Assembly: GCA_010405405.1 (NCBI GenBank)
Contig: MU004241.1
Coordinates: forward strand, 558,001-622,000
Length of the DNA stretch: 64,000 bases
Direction: 5' to 3'
DNA from: Microthyrium microscopicum
Taxonomy: Eukaryota > Ascomycota > Dothideomycetes > Microthyriales > Microthyriaceae
The notes beneath the pieces were generated by a model. That model was not told where the DNA came from and did not search any database. It worked only from the letters and a program-made list of their open reading frames with translations. Made by a program: the position numbers and the translations under genes. Shown here piece after piece: positions 1 through 8,364 of the stretch (positions within the stretch are counted from its first letter, which is position 1; each line of letters starts with the position of its first letter).

Positions 1-349
1 TGTGGCTCTCGCTGTGGCTCAGGCGCTTTGTTCCGCCTGATCGTTGGCATATCATTTTCGTTTGTTGATACATCAATCAACTCCCTCTCCCACCACTTTT
101 TTGCTCCCACATCAATACCATGGATGCTATTCAGGATCAATAGCCTTCCTTTATTTCCTTTTTTGCGCTTGTAAATCTTCACTTTTACATTCTTACCACT
201 TGCTGGTCAAGTTATTTGTGCCTTTATCACTTCATAATATTCCTCTCCTCCTTATATTTCTGTTCCTTTATGCTGCCGGCAAGCACAAATCATAATACTA
301 ATTCTCACCACCTATAGCCCTTTCGTGTCTGTTCCCACTTTCTCCAGGC
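1..349 (+). promoter_or_regulatory. Upstream region of PRM1
   Basis: No convincing gene lies here. The stretch is rich in C and T, with several pyrimidine tracts, ending in the run before the PRM1 start (TTCCCACTTTCTCCAGGC then ATG). Pyrimidine-rich leaders next to the start are common in filamentous fungi, so it is read as promoter plus 5' leader. A small 83-codon plus-strand frame inside it is hydrophobic and low in complexity, and is not supported as a gene. Confidence 0.45.
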
Positions 350-2626
350 ATGGCTTTCCAAGAGAATCAGCAGCAAACCTTTCCGGCCGTACCTCCTTCT
401 TTCTCCGCTGGCGGTCATGAGATGCGAGACTACTACGCAGACTCCGCTGCACCACGACCGATTACGAATGAGGATCCGTACCTCACCCCATACCTCGGCC
501 TTCGAGCTAGATTATCCCAGACTTGGATAAATCAATGGACCCTCCTTCTCCTTCTGGTTCTTGCCAGAGTTATTCTCGCGCTTATTAGCGCAAACGACCT
601 CATCGAAGACGCTCATGATGAGGCTCTCTCAGCATGCTCCGTGGTAGAAAAGGCTGGTAGCACCCTTGCTTCAGTCCCTCACTATGCGGCACAAGGCTTC
701 AATTCAATGGCTGGCACAGGTGTAACCAAAGCAGTCGCTGGGTTAGAATCCATGGTTACATTAATGTTGACTGGCGTAGAGCAAATGGTTGTGTTTTATA
801 TTGGAATGCTCACAAATACCTATCTCTGCCTGATCACTTTGGCAGTAGGTGGAAGTTTGCATGCTGTTCTTGACGTTCTTAGTAGCGTGGAAGCCTCACT
901 CAACAAAACTTTGGGTACAATTGGCGATGACGTTGGCAATATCGCTGGTGGTCTACAAAAGAGCATTCAAGCTCTAGTCTCTGGAATCAACACTGTCTTT
1001 GGAAACAACAATCCTCCAAAGATCGACTTTAGTGGACCCATTGGAGAGCTCAAAAACTTCAAGCTTCCTTCAGGATTCAGTGATGATTTGCAAAAGCTCA
1101 ACAGCTCTATTCCCACCTTTGCCGATGTTCAAAACGCCACCAATTCTGTTATCGAGTTGCCTTTTGAGGAAGTCAAGAAACTGATCACAGCTGCCTGGGG
1201 AAACTATACTTTCAATCATTCGATTCTGCCGGTTCCCCAGAAAGAGACTGTGACTTTTTGCTCCGACAATCAGCACCTCAACAACTTTTTCAACGATTTG
1301 AGAAATATTGCAAAGTACGCCAAGATGATATTTCTTTCAGTACTTCTCATTTGTGCGATTGCGGCATGCATTCCTATGGCTATGCTTGAGTACCGACGCT
1401 ACTTCAAAATGCGCATCAGATCAAAGATCATCAGCAAGATGACTAGAAGTCCAATGGATCAAGCATACCTGTTTTCTAGGCCATACTCTTCCGATTTTGG
1501 CTGGGTATTGGCCAGAAGATTCAAGAATCCCAGGACTCAAGTTTTAGTGCGCTGGTGCTGGGCTTACTGCACAACACTTCCAGCTCTACTCCTTCTTTCG
1601 CTCGCTCTTGCAGGATTCTTTGCTTGTCTTTGTCAATTCATATTTCTCAAAGTTGTTGAAAAGACAGTTCCTGAATTGACCGCCGAAGTTGCTGGAATGG
1701 TTGGTGATGTAGTCAACAAGCTCAACAATGCATCAGAATCGTGGGCAAATCAAACCAACGCGGTCATACTCAAAGAAAGCGACACCCTCAATCATGACCT
1801 TCTAGGTTGGGTTGGAACAAGTACCACTGCAGTCAACAGCACTTTGAACAAGTTTGTTGATGAGACAGTCGGAGTTCTCAACAAGACTTTTGGTGGAACT
1901 CCGCTTCAACAGCCAATTCTAGAGGTTTTCAATTGCCTCATCGGACTCAAAATCGCTGGAATTGAAAAGGGCTTGACCTGGGTGCATGACAATGCCCATA
2001 TTGGCTTTCCAATGCTTTCAAATGACACCTTAACTGGAGGATTTCTAAGCAAAAGCAGTCCCACTGTCAAAAACTTCTTTGCTGATCCTCAGGGTGTCAC
2101 TCAAGACGACGTTAGTCGCGCCGTCGATAAAGTGGGAGCCAAGCTCGAAAAGGGCATTCAACAAGAAGCTATCATTTCCGCTTTCCTTCTTGCAGCTTAC
2201 GCGATAATTGTCATCATCGGAGTCGTCACCACATGTGTACGAGCTCATCAACGCGACAAGCTGCGTGGAGAGGGTGGAAACGATTACGATATGTTTGCCA
2301 TTCCAATGACCGAAATGCAGGCTTCGAGCGCGCATGACGGCAATACTGCAGCGGTCAGCACAAAAGCCAGCGATGGTGAAGACCATCCTCTCGGACCGGC
2401 CCCAGCCTACTCCCAAGCCAATTCAGACATCAACGCCAATGCCCCATACGCCCTCAACCCGCATCCTCTACCACAACATGACAACGTCGAAGATGAATAT
2501 AATCTCGAGAAAACTCACGCCACCGCCACGAACCCAGGCTGGTGGTCCCCGACAACTCAAACCCAGAACCAAAACCAAAACCAGAATCCCTATCACTACA
2601 ACAACGAGAAGGGTGGTTTCATTTGA
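350..2626 (+). CDS. prm1: Plasma membrane fusion protein PRM1
   Basis: A single uninterrupted 758-codon exon. PRM1 is a multipass membrane glycoprotein that acts when the plasma membranes of fusing fungal cells merge, in mating and in hyphal or germling fusion. The sequence shows the family layout: a short cytosolic N-terminus; membrane segments near residues 64-81, 133-173, 325-346, 404-434 and 607-629; and two large outside loops, about 174-324 and 435-606. These carry roughly ten N-glycosylation sequons, for example at 185, 251, 262, 285, 289, 460, 467, 496, 511 and 558. Cysteines at about 304 and 529 lie in the loops; the yeast protein is known as a disulfide-linked dimer. The C-terminal tail after about residue 630 is polar, ending in a run of Asn-Gln pairs. 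The length fits the family. The start follows a pyrimidine-rich leader, and AATAAA begins directly after the stop (2627-2632). There are no signs of damage. Confidence 0.93.
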   Translation: MAFQENQQQTFPAVPPSFSAGGHEMRDYYADSAAPRPITNEDPYLTPYLGLRARLSQTWINQWTLLLLLVLARVILALISANDLIEDAHDEALSACSVVEKAGSTLASVPHYAAQGFNSMAGTGVTKAVAGLESMVTLMLTGVEQMVVFYIGMLTNTYLCLITLAVGGSLHAVLDVLSSVEASLNKTLGTIGDDVGNIAGGLQKSIQALVSGINTVFGNNNPPKIDFSGPIGELKNFKLPSGFSDDLQKLNSSIPTFADVQNATNSVIELPFEEVKKLITAAWGNYTFNHSILPVPQKETVTFCSDNQHLNNFFNDLRNIAKYAKMIFLSVLLICAIAACIPMAMLEYRRYFKMRIRSKIISKMTRSPMDQAYLFSRPYSSDFGWVLARRFKNPRTQVLVRWCWAYCTTLPALLLLSLALAGFFACLCQFIFLKVVEKTVPELTAEVAGMVGDVVNKLNNASESWANQTNAVILKESDTLNHDLLGWVGTSTTAVNSTLNKFVDETVGVLNKTFGGTPLQQPILEVFNCLIGLKIAGIEKGLTWVHDNAHIGFPMLSNDTLTGGFLSKSSPTVKNFFADPQGVTQDDVSRAVDKVGAKLEKGIQQEAIISAFLLAAYAIIVIIGVVTTCVRAHQRDKLRGEGGNDYDMFAIPMTEMQASSAHDGNTAAVSTKASDGEDHPLGPAPAYSQANSDINANAPYALNPHPLPQHDNVEDEYNLEKTHATATNPGWWSPTTQTQNQNQNQNPYHYNNEKGGFI

Positions 2627-2632
2627 AATAAA

Positions 2633-3939
2633 AAAACTTTCCACATTCGAATATTTTCGACTAAACAATTATTGCTTCCGCATTGACCTCTTTCGTTGTT
2701 TCGGCATTGAACTGTTTGCGTCTCCGCAGAGCACGTTTTATCGATATTTTCGGCTATGGACAGCTTCGTAAATGCTCAGGTTACGTACCTTGGACGACGT
2801 CAGGTCATCCCCGTAGAACCAACAGGAGCAGTAAATCGAGAAGGCGCTCTTTACTACTCTTGTCTACCCGGACGCCGAATTTGAGGTAGCTTCGGCCCTC
2901 GTTCCGCGAAACCGGATCCTCTATTTTCTTTTCAGAGTCGTGTTTGCCATGCTTTGTGGGTGCGTTGCGCAGTAACGTTGGAATTTTCGACACAGCTCGT
3001 TCTCAAAGCGTACTTGGCTTTTCTGCTTTTGCCTTTGAAACTCGTTTATCGACTATTCCCGTTCCGCTCACTGGTAAAGCTCTCGAACTCGCAGCCCTTT
3101 TCCTCCCGCCCGGACCTCACTGATCCGCCCTGTCCCCTACAACCTCTTCTGATTGTGCCGACCGCAAGTTTGCGCATTGTATCTTCGGACCCCTACTTTG
3201 TCGCGTTGGACAGAAGAGCGTGTGGCTGTGTTGCGCAAGATGGATCTATGAGGCTACCGGGCCGGACTTACTGGGTATGATTTCGCTCGTCGCCACCTGT
3301 TTGGCGCTTTGCCTCCGTCCCGCCGCTGAGTTATGTATCCTTTGGACTTTGATCCTCTGGACCCGGCGCGCTGTTGTGATGTGTATGGCTCCGATGCCTC
3401 GGGTGAGGAGTGGTTGATCTTCGGAGACTGCCGTTCCTTTGCGATTTGTTAACGAGCGTGATTTGGTTTTTCTTTAAAAACTTGATCTCTTCCTGGAGTG
3501 CACTATACATTGATGGGTTGGCGTGGTCATTGGACCGGCTGTGCTGGCCCGGGTGTAGGATGCTTTGGGGGGGAGAGAAATGATTGTGCTGTTTTTGTCA
3601 CGGCCGATGTTGGTGTTTCCCTGTCTGCAAGATTGTTGGGCTGGTTTTTACATCTTTATTGGTGTCTCTTGGTATTGCTGAAATATGCGAATGTTTTGTT
3701 CTTTGTGTGTCGGGTGTGGATGGTGCTGGTTAGTCTTTCGCAGATTTAGTTAATATGGCAAATTGGTTCAAGGATATTTGGTTCTTTGCGTGATGAAGAA
3801 GTGACTTCGTGAAGTGTTCGTCATGAATGGGTTGGTATCAACTATCTTATCCCTCTCTCCGGCTTCGAACATGGTAGTGGGCGACTCGCTAATCGTTGGA
3901 TCTACGTTTGCTGTTCCGGCTGGTTCTTCCTGTCCTCGA
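2633..3939. other. Intergenic stretch with no supported gene
   Basis: About 1.3 kb of mixed composition after PRM1. Several overlapping short frames of 60-108 codons run through it on the plus strand (for instance 2954-3280 and 3498-3749). None has a recognisable domain, they overlap in different frames, and none joins the next through a clear GT-AG intron. It probably holds the PRM1 3' UTR and the downstream region of the possible minus-strand gene at 3940-4278. A decayed or multi-exon gene cannot be excluded. Confidence 0.5.
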
Positions 3940-4278
3940 TTAGCTATCAGATGATGGTCTGTTTAGCCAGTATACTCTTACGGGCTCATGAGCGCAGGAT
4001 TTGGCCTGACCCTCATGAGTCTGACGATGGCTCTCTTCTATCAGAACCCATTCTTCTCCCATCGATGCTATTCGCAGACGTCTGTTTACAGACTCGGTGG
4101 CTAGGCCAGACATCGTAGACATCGATGAGTTTTTGGGACCATTTGCTGATGTTGTGTCTCCCGACGGTGTTGAGGGAGCAGGTAAGGGGTCTTTAACGAC
4201 GACTCGACGTTTTGTGCCGGAGTCATCTTGTGAGATTGCTATCGCCTTGCGCTTTTTGGTCTGGCTGGGGTTGGTCAT
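3940..4278 (-). CDS. Possible small Ser/Thr/Lys-rich protein, unidentified
   Basis: A minus-strand frame of 112 codons from the inner Met at 4278; an upstream in-frame Met at 4359 would give 139. I do not recognise it. The inner start is preferred because what follows looks like real low-complexity protein: a basic cluster TKKRK at residues 7-11, a second basic patch (TKRR) about ten residues later, a Ser/Thr/Pro/Gly-rich middle, and a more ordered C-terminal part with MGEEWVLIEESHRQ. The two basic clusters could be a nuclear localisation signal. The 27 extra residues of the longer version read as leader sequence. There is no domain, no homologue I can name and no clear promoter. It may be one exon of a longer gene, or a chance frame. 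Confidence 0.3.
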   Translation of the reverse strand: MTNPSQTKKRKAIAISQDDSGTKRRVVVKDPLPAPSTPSGDTTSANGPKNSSMSTMSGLATESVNRRLRIASMGEEWVLIEESHRQTHEGQAKSCAHEPVRVYWLNRPSSDS

Positions 4279-4359
4279 ATCGGGAGATTGTGGATAAGTA
4301 GAGTCACAAGGAAGAGAAGTCAGTAGCAAATTCTTGACGTAAAATTGGAAAGTGTCCAC

Positions 4360-4855
4360 TTGAAAACATGTTCGGGATAATTTTATTCAAGTCCCCGTAG
4401 TGTACCATTACATGATATTGGTAGGCTAATCTTAGCTTCACTACTTTAAGAGTAGCTACTAGACCCTCTCACCACGATGAGGTGAAGCCAATCGAGAGGG
4501 GAAAAAAATGTGCTTTTCAAAAGCCTTAACCACTGGATACTCCAAGGAGCATTGACCATATGCGCGCTCCGAGGAGCAGACACAGAGAGGAGGGGAGAAG
4601 TGATGCAAGTTGCGACAAGCGCTAATGCCGGGAGGGTCGAGTTGGCTGCTCTGAGAGTAGCGAGCGGTACTATGCATCACGCTCTAACAGGGACCCCGAT
4701 GAGTCCCAGCCTGCGCCAGGCGCAATTAATAGGGATGGGGAATCGGTGCTATGGATGCTACAAGAGCAAAAACAGGGAAGGATCAGGATGTTACTTTGAA
4801 AGTAACGAGCGTTAATTGCACCGCGCTCTGACATGGACCCACGTGCGAATCCCCA
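4360..4855. other. Intergenic stretch before the minisatellite
   Basis: Nothing here supports a gene. Short frames occur on both strands (4510-4815 plus, 4459-4680 minus) but have no domain and overlap each other. The last part, from about 4650, contains scattered words such as GAGCGGTAC and ACGAGCGTTA that resemble the core of the adjacent repeat, so it may be a heavily diverged edge of the same array. Confidence 0.45.
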
Positions 4856-5049
4856 AGTGCCCATAAGAGCGTTCAAATATGGTGCCCATAAGAGCGTGTA
4901 AATATGGTGCCCATAAGAGCGTGTAAATATGGTGCCCATAAGAGCGTGTAAATATGGTGCCCATAAGAGCGTAAATATGGTGCCCATAAGAGCGTGTAAA
5001 TATGGTGCCCATAAGAGCGTAAATATGGTGCCCATAAGGGCGTAAATAT
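4856..5049 (+). repeat. Minisatellite, eight units of 25 or 23 bp
   Basis: Eight tandem units beginning GGTGCCCATAAGAGCG and ending in AAATAT, at 4856-4880, 4881-4905, 4906-4930, 4931-4955, 4956-4978, 4979-5003, 5004-5026 and 5027-5049. Unit lengths run 25, 25, 25, 25, 23, 25, 23, 23. The short form lacks one TG. The interior units are otherwise nearly identical, which points to recent unequal exchange or slippage. Neither length is a multiple of three, so the 162-codon minus-strand frame that crosses it is a by-product of the repeat. The array sits between the doubtful small gene and the RRM-like gene. Confidence 0.95.
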
Positions 5050-5118
5050 GTGCTGAAAGAGCGGTATGTGTGTGCAGATGCTCAGAGAGCGTTATGGGTG
5101 CTCGGAGAGCGGAACGTG
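5050..5118 (+). repeat. Decayed flank of the minisatellite
   Basis: Three further imperfect units follow the clean array. Each keeps a TGCTNNNAGAGCG-like core (TGCTGAAAGAGCGG, TGCTCAGAGAGCG, TGCTCGGAGAGCGG), but the spacing and the AT tail are lost. They look like old edge units that no longer take part in homogenisation. Confidence 0.55.
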
Positions 5119-5474
5119 TAATGAAGTTGTCGAAATTGGGGGAGTGAGGTTGTTGCATAGTCGAGAATTGATTGTGGCGAGTCTGTAAGGTCTGTATGGC
5201 GATGAAAAGGATTCTGATGAGTGATGCTGTGTCTGTGAGGGGCTCGATTTTGCGCGGGAAGGGAGGTCGACGTTGTATCTGGAGAAGTGATGATGGGAAA
5301 GATAGGCTGAAGTTGAGAAGTTGAGAGGTTCAGAAGTGGACCTCGAGTCTTGTTTTTGAATTGAAATATTGACTCGTCCTTGTGTGGGATGTTGGCGGGG
5401 TACTCTTTCCAAATAAAACAAAAGAATCTCAAAGAGAAGGAGTGACCTGTGGAAACGCGCAAGGCTGTCTTGCC
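5119..5474. other. Gene-free stretch upstream of the RRM-like gene
   Basis: Purine-rich on the plus strand (many GAAG, GAGAAG and GGGGAG words). A 142-codon minus-strand frame (5082-5510) is Ser/Thr/His-rich with no domain; it is explained by that purine bias and runs into the repeat array. No gene is supported. Confidence 0.45.
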
Positions 5475-5514
5475 TGTCAGCCTTATAGTTATAGCCGGGG
5501 AGAGGGCCAATCAG
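5475..5514 (+). promoter_or_regulatory. Two-part upstream motif with CCAAT box, copy 1
   Basis: TGTCAGCCTTATAG at 5475-5488, then after 17 bp GCCAATCAG at 5506-5514, about 200 bp upstream of the start at 5716. The second half contains CCAATCA, the form bound by the fungal CCAAT-binding (HAP) complex. The same two words in the same order and orientation lie before the helicase gene at 7101-7129, which suggests shared control or a duplicated promoter. Confidence 0.55.
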
Positions 5515-5715
5515 ATGGCATATTGGGTAGCCTCATGACTTCAGTCACTGACGAAGACACTAACACTTCACTTCGACCTCAACATCTGCCCAGCTCTAGT
5601 TTTCCTTGACGCCTATCTTACCGAACAACCACCTCTTCCTGGCTTTCCCCCAAGCACTTCTTCCACTTGCTGATTTTGTCCCTACAATTATACGAACATC
5701 CCGTCCAGCCTCACC

Positions 5716-6810
5716 ATGTCAACTTCTTTCTCGCCACAAGTGCAGCACCGTAGCTTCATTTCAGCGACGCATGATATCGAGTACGTATCCGCCATAGATA
5801 GACATAGCGTCATCTATGTGTCCAACATCAACCGCCTCACTTCTAACGATGAGTTTGTGGCCGAGCTCACACGCCTTGGCTCCAAGCCTTGGATGTGTTA
5901 CTGGCATTCCAGCCGTACTTATTGCGAAGTAGTCTTCTGTGGTGGGCACCGTGCATCAGAAGCTGCGAAAGCCATCAATCGCGCTGTGTTTCTCGGTCAA
6001 CCTTTGTGCAGCGGTATCAAAAGCTCCCCATATTTATGGGACAACCGGGACTACGTGCAAACCGCAAATCTGAAACCTGAGCCTCTTTTCCATGAGAACA
6101 AGCCGTATCGGGTATTGCTACCAACACCGCCAAAAGGGAAAATTAATCTCCATATGTTTGGAGCAGATATGTTCGGAACAGTTCGGCTTCCTACGACCAC
6201 TACAATTCCAACCGCTCCGCCAAACGCTTTATCTAACGTCCATACGTTTGGAGCGGATATGTTTGGAACGGTTCCGCTTCCTACGACCACTACAAGTTCA
6301 AGCGCTCCAGGTTTAAGCGCTCCAGCTATGGCTGCTCCAGCTATCACCACTTCAACTGCGATGATGCAAACAGCGGCATCTCAATCTCAAGCTCAATCTC
6401 AAGCTCAATCTCAAGCTCAATCTCAAGCTCAATCTCAAGCTCAATCTCAAGCTCAATCTCAACATGCTGCAGAGCACTCAAGCACACCGCCACGTTTCGC
6501 AGAATGGTTTGTTGGAAACTCCGCCTACCTACAACCACAAGAGCCGCCATCAGGGGCGCTTCAGTACAATCAGTTGCCAGCAGGAGCTGATACGGTGTCA
6601 ATTCTTGCTGCACTTGCGAATCAGGAAGAAACGAATGCCTACCAGCTGTACCTAGCTTCACTTGCAGCCAGCCATAAAGCCCTTACACTACGAACGTCGA
6701 GCTCACAGGTTGCAATAGCCGACTCTCTAGCTTCGTTGCGGCTAGCTCCTCAGAGCGAAGAGCGATTGTCTTCACTTCCACCTCGTCGCTCCTCGGCTCC
6801 CCCGAATTGA
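5716..6810 (+). CDS. RRM-like protein with internal tandem repeats
   Basis: An uninterrupted 364-codon frame with a good start context (CACC before ATG). Residues about 31-103 resemble a degenerate RNA recognition motif. IYVSNI at 33-38 fits the RNP2 strand, TYCEVVFC at 68-75 sits where RNP1 is expected but lacks its usual aromatic and glycine pattern, and predicted helices follow each (43-54 and 77-90). After a linker come two copies of a 30-residue unit with core FGADMFGTV (DNA at about 6151-6219 and 6241-6309). Then comes an Ala/Pro region, a Ser-Gln-Ala-Gln run at residues 222-249, and a C-terminal helix-prone part. RNA binding is inferred from the fold only, and no orthologue is recognised. 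It lies upstream of the helicase fragment on the same strand and shares its upstream motif. Confidence 0.7.
   Translation: MSTSFSPQVQHRSFISATHDIEYVSAIDRHSVIYVSNINRLTSNDEFVAELTRLGSKPWMCYWHSSRTYCEVVFCGGHRASEAAKAINRAVFLGQPLCSGIKSSPYLWDNRDYVQTANLKPEPLFHENKPYRVLLPTPPKGKINLHMFGADMFGTVRLPTTTTIPTAPPNALSNVHTFGADMFGTVPLPTTTTSSSAPGLSAPAMAAPAITTSTAMMQTAASQSQAQSQAQSQAQSQAQSQAQSQAQSQHAAEHSSTPPRFAEWFVGNSAYLQPQEPPSGALQYNQLPAGADTVSILAALANQEETNAYQLYLASLAASHKALTLRTSSSQVAIADSLASLRLAPQSEERLSSLPPRRSSAPPN
6151..6309 (+). repeat. 90-bp direct duplication inside the RRM-like gene
   Basis: Two in-frame copies, starting at 6151 and 6241, about 69 bp aligned. Both read (H)x-FGADMFGTV-x-LPTTTT. They differ at a few mostly synonymous sites, so protein sequence seems to be kept. 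The repeated FGADMFG core may be a short docking motif presented twice. Confidence 0.85.
6385..6462 (+). repeat. 12-bp tandem repeat coding Ser-Gln-Ala-Gln
   Basis: Six and a half perfect copies of TCTCAAGCTCAA within the RRM-like gene. The period keeps the frame and gives a low-complexity SQAQ run at residues 224-249. Perfect identity of the copies suggests active slippage and likely length variation between strains. Confidence 0.95.
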
Positions 6811-7100
6811 GATTTCATCAGTTCGATGTCTCCATCGCAGCACCCACTACAAACTTCTTCTCCTGTAAATGTTCTTTACCAGTTTCATGTTGCTTGTTCT
6901 CGGAACTATGCGATGCTTCAAGTGTATTATCCTTCAGCGATTAGCTCATGATAAGGTTATGGAAGGTCGGATTGAGGCGAGCTTCAAGTGACGTGTGATA
7001 GGTAGTTTGTTTCAACTTATGCAGATCATGTACTATACAGTCGTAAAGGGGTAGATTGTCACTCATTAATAGTGTTGATGCCTTGCTTAATATTCAGCCT
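6811..7100. other. Intergenic: 3' region of the RRM-like gene
   Basis: No gene is seen. The first part is probably the 3' UTR of the RRM-like gene and the rest leads into the promoter of the helicase fragment. Confidence 0.5.
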
Positions 7101-7129
7101 TGTCAGCCTTATAGGCACTAGCCAATCAG
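7101..7129 (+). promoter_or_regulatory. Two-part upstream motif with CCAAT box, copy 2
   Basis: TGTCAGCCTTATAG at 7101-7114 and GCCAATCAG at 7121-7129, identical to copy 1 at 5475-5514 but with a 6-bp instead of a 17-bp gap, 117 bp upstream of the start at 7246. The surrounding bases are not otherwise alike, which favours a functional site over a plain duplication. Confidence 0.55.
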
Positions 7130-7245
7130 CTCCACAACATCAACCATCCCGCACCGCCCCTTTAAGAAATTAGATAACAACCCACGACTCCTACCCTCAG
7201 AAATCTTTGCACATATCCTACACTGGCCCACTTATTCTTGTGAGC

Positions 7246-8194
7246 ATGCCTCCGTTTGAAGTTCATCCTCGTAACACAACCACCGCCTTACAAGGCAGAC
7301 AGCTTGAAGATGCCGAATATAACTGGATCACCACTGAGCGTCGCAAATTTTCCTCAAAGTACAAAGAGATTTTGAAATCTCGCAGACATCTTCCTGCCAG
7401 CTCCATTGACCAGCGCGAGGCTTTCCTTGAAGTCTACCACAAAGCAGCCATCCTCCTACTAACAGGTGGGTCCGCTGCTGGAAAATCCACCCAGGTTCCG
7501 CAACATGTTCTCTGTGACGAACTTGAAGCCATCCGCGCTGGAAAAATGGTTGCCTGTGTCCAGCCAAATCGACTACTTGCTCGGGCTATGGCAGAGCGAG
7601 TTGCGCAAGAGATGGACGTACTCTCAGGCTCCGAGGTATTTCAAATGTATTACATGTATCATGTCGGTATTGGCTAATTGGTTAAAGGTCGGATACCAAA
7701 AGTATTTCCATCAAAATATCTCCGAGCATAGAGCACTTAACTATTTGACTGCTGATGTACTAGTTCAAGAGTACAAGAGAGATCCTACCTTGTCAAAATA
7801 TGTTTGCATCATCATCGATGAGCTCCACGAGGAAACCTTGGACAAATATGTCCTGCTGGGTCTTCTCAAGCTTATCGTAACTGGATCCGCAACAATCCCT
7901 CCGCTGCGAAAGGATCTTAAGGTCATTTTCATGTCGTCCACTCTGGCGCGCACTAAGCTTGAGGAATACTTCGGGGATGTAGCAAGGCTTGATATTCCGG
8001 AGCCGGGAATCGCTGGCAGAATTAAATATACGGATAAGGATGTGCTATACGATGATTACCTTGACCTCTGTGTTGCTTTGGTCAAACACATTCATCTCAA
8101 GGAGACAAAAGGAGACATCCTTTTATTCCTCGGGGGTGAAGAAGAGATCGAAGAAATATGTACGAGGATCGCTACCGAGATGAAAGACCTTTAG
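7246..8194 (+). pseudogene. DEAH-box helicase, front half only, cut at the AT-rich border
   Basis: Exon 1 is 7246-7635 and exon 2 is 7688-8194. Together they encode 298 residues, against roughly 650-1200 for intact DEAH/RHA helicases, which unwind or remodel RNA. Seen in order: motif I GGSAAGKST (74-82, in place of the usual GxTGSGKST); motif Ia QPNRLLA (106-112); TADVL (151-155); motif II DELH (174-177, in place of DEAH); motif III SST (213-215, in place of SAT); and GDILLFLGGEEEIE (272-285) opening the second RecA domain. The rest of that domain and the winged-helix, HA2 and OB parts are missing. The start at 7246 is the first ATG of the frame. After the TAG at 8192-8194 the same frame continues VRPLHSKLSRVG to about 8230, as expected of the family, so the stop probably arose from CAG. 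The AT-rich block starts right there. It may still be transcribed. Confidence 0.82.
7636..7687 (+). other. Spliceosomal intron of the helicase gene
   Basis: 52 bp, GT at 7636 and AG at 7686-7687, with GCTAAT at about 7673 as a branch-site candidate. Its removal joins ...LSGSE to VGYQ... and keeps the helicase alignment continuous. Without removal the frame soon stops. Confidence 0.85.
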
Positions 8195-8269
8195 GTACGG
8201 CCTCTTCACTCCAAGCTGAGCAGGGTTGGTAAACTACTTAGTATAAACTACTCTATTATTAGTCTAGTC

Positions 8270-8364
8270 TACTCTATTCTAATACTAGTACGAGAAAATT
8301 TTAGCGCTATTCTACTATACTACTATCTAGTATACTCTAAGATTACTCTATTCTAATACTAGTA
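8270..8364 (+). repeat. 21-bp direct repeat at the isochore edge
   Basis: A perfect 21-bp word (TACTCTATTC followed by TAATACTAGTA) occurs at 8270-8290 and 8344-8364, 53 bp apart. It is close to the left border of the AT-rich block and may be the trace of an element end. Simple composition makes chance similarity possible. Confidence 0.5.

Noticed and set aside
2954-3280. 108-codon plus-strand frame, hydrophobic
   Set aside because: No domain, overlapped by other frames, no plausible start context or neighbouring exon.
4856-5049. CRISPR-like regular repeats
   Set aside because: Units are directly adjacent with no spacers, in a eukaryotic nuclear context; it is a minisatellite.
4670-5158. 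162-codon minus-strand frame with a repeated MGTIFT / LLWAPYLHAL pattern
   Set aside because: Produced by the 25/23-bp minisatellite; the period is not a multiple of three and the pattern shifts frame between units.
5082-5510. 142-codon minus-strand frame, Ser/Thr/His-rich
   Set aside because: Explained by purine bias of the opposite strand; it overlaps the repeat edge and the promoter motif of the next gene.
6464-6661. Frames opposite or offset to the SQAQ repeat of the RRM-like gene
   Set aside because: Shadows of the 12-bp repeat (for example an EIELEIEL pattern on the other strand).
7207-7245. Longer start for the helicase gene at 7207
   Set aside because: The codon there is TTG, not ATG; the first ATG of the frame is at 7246.
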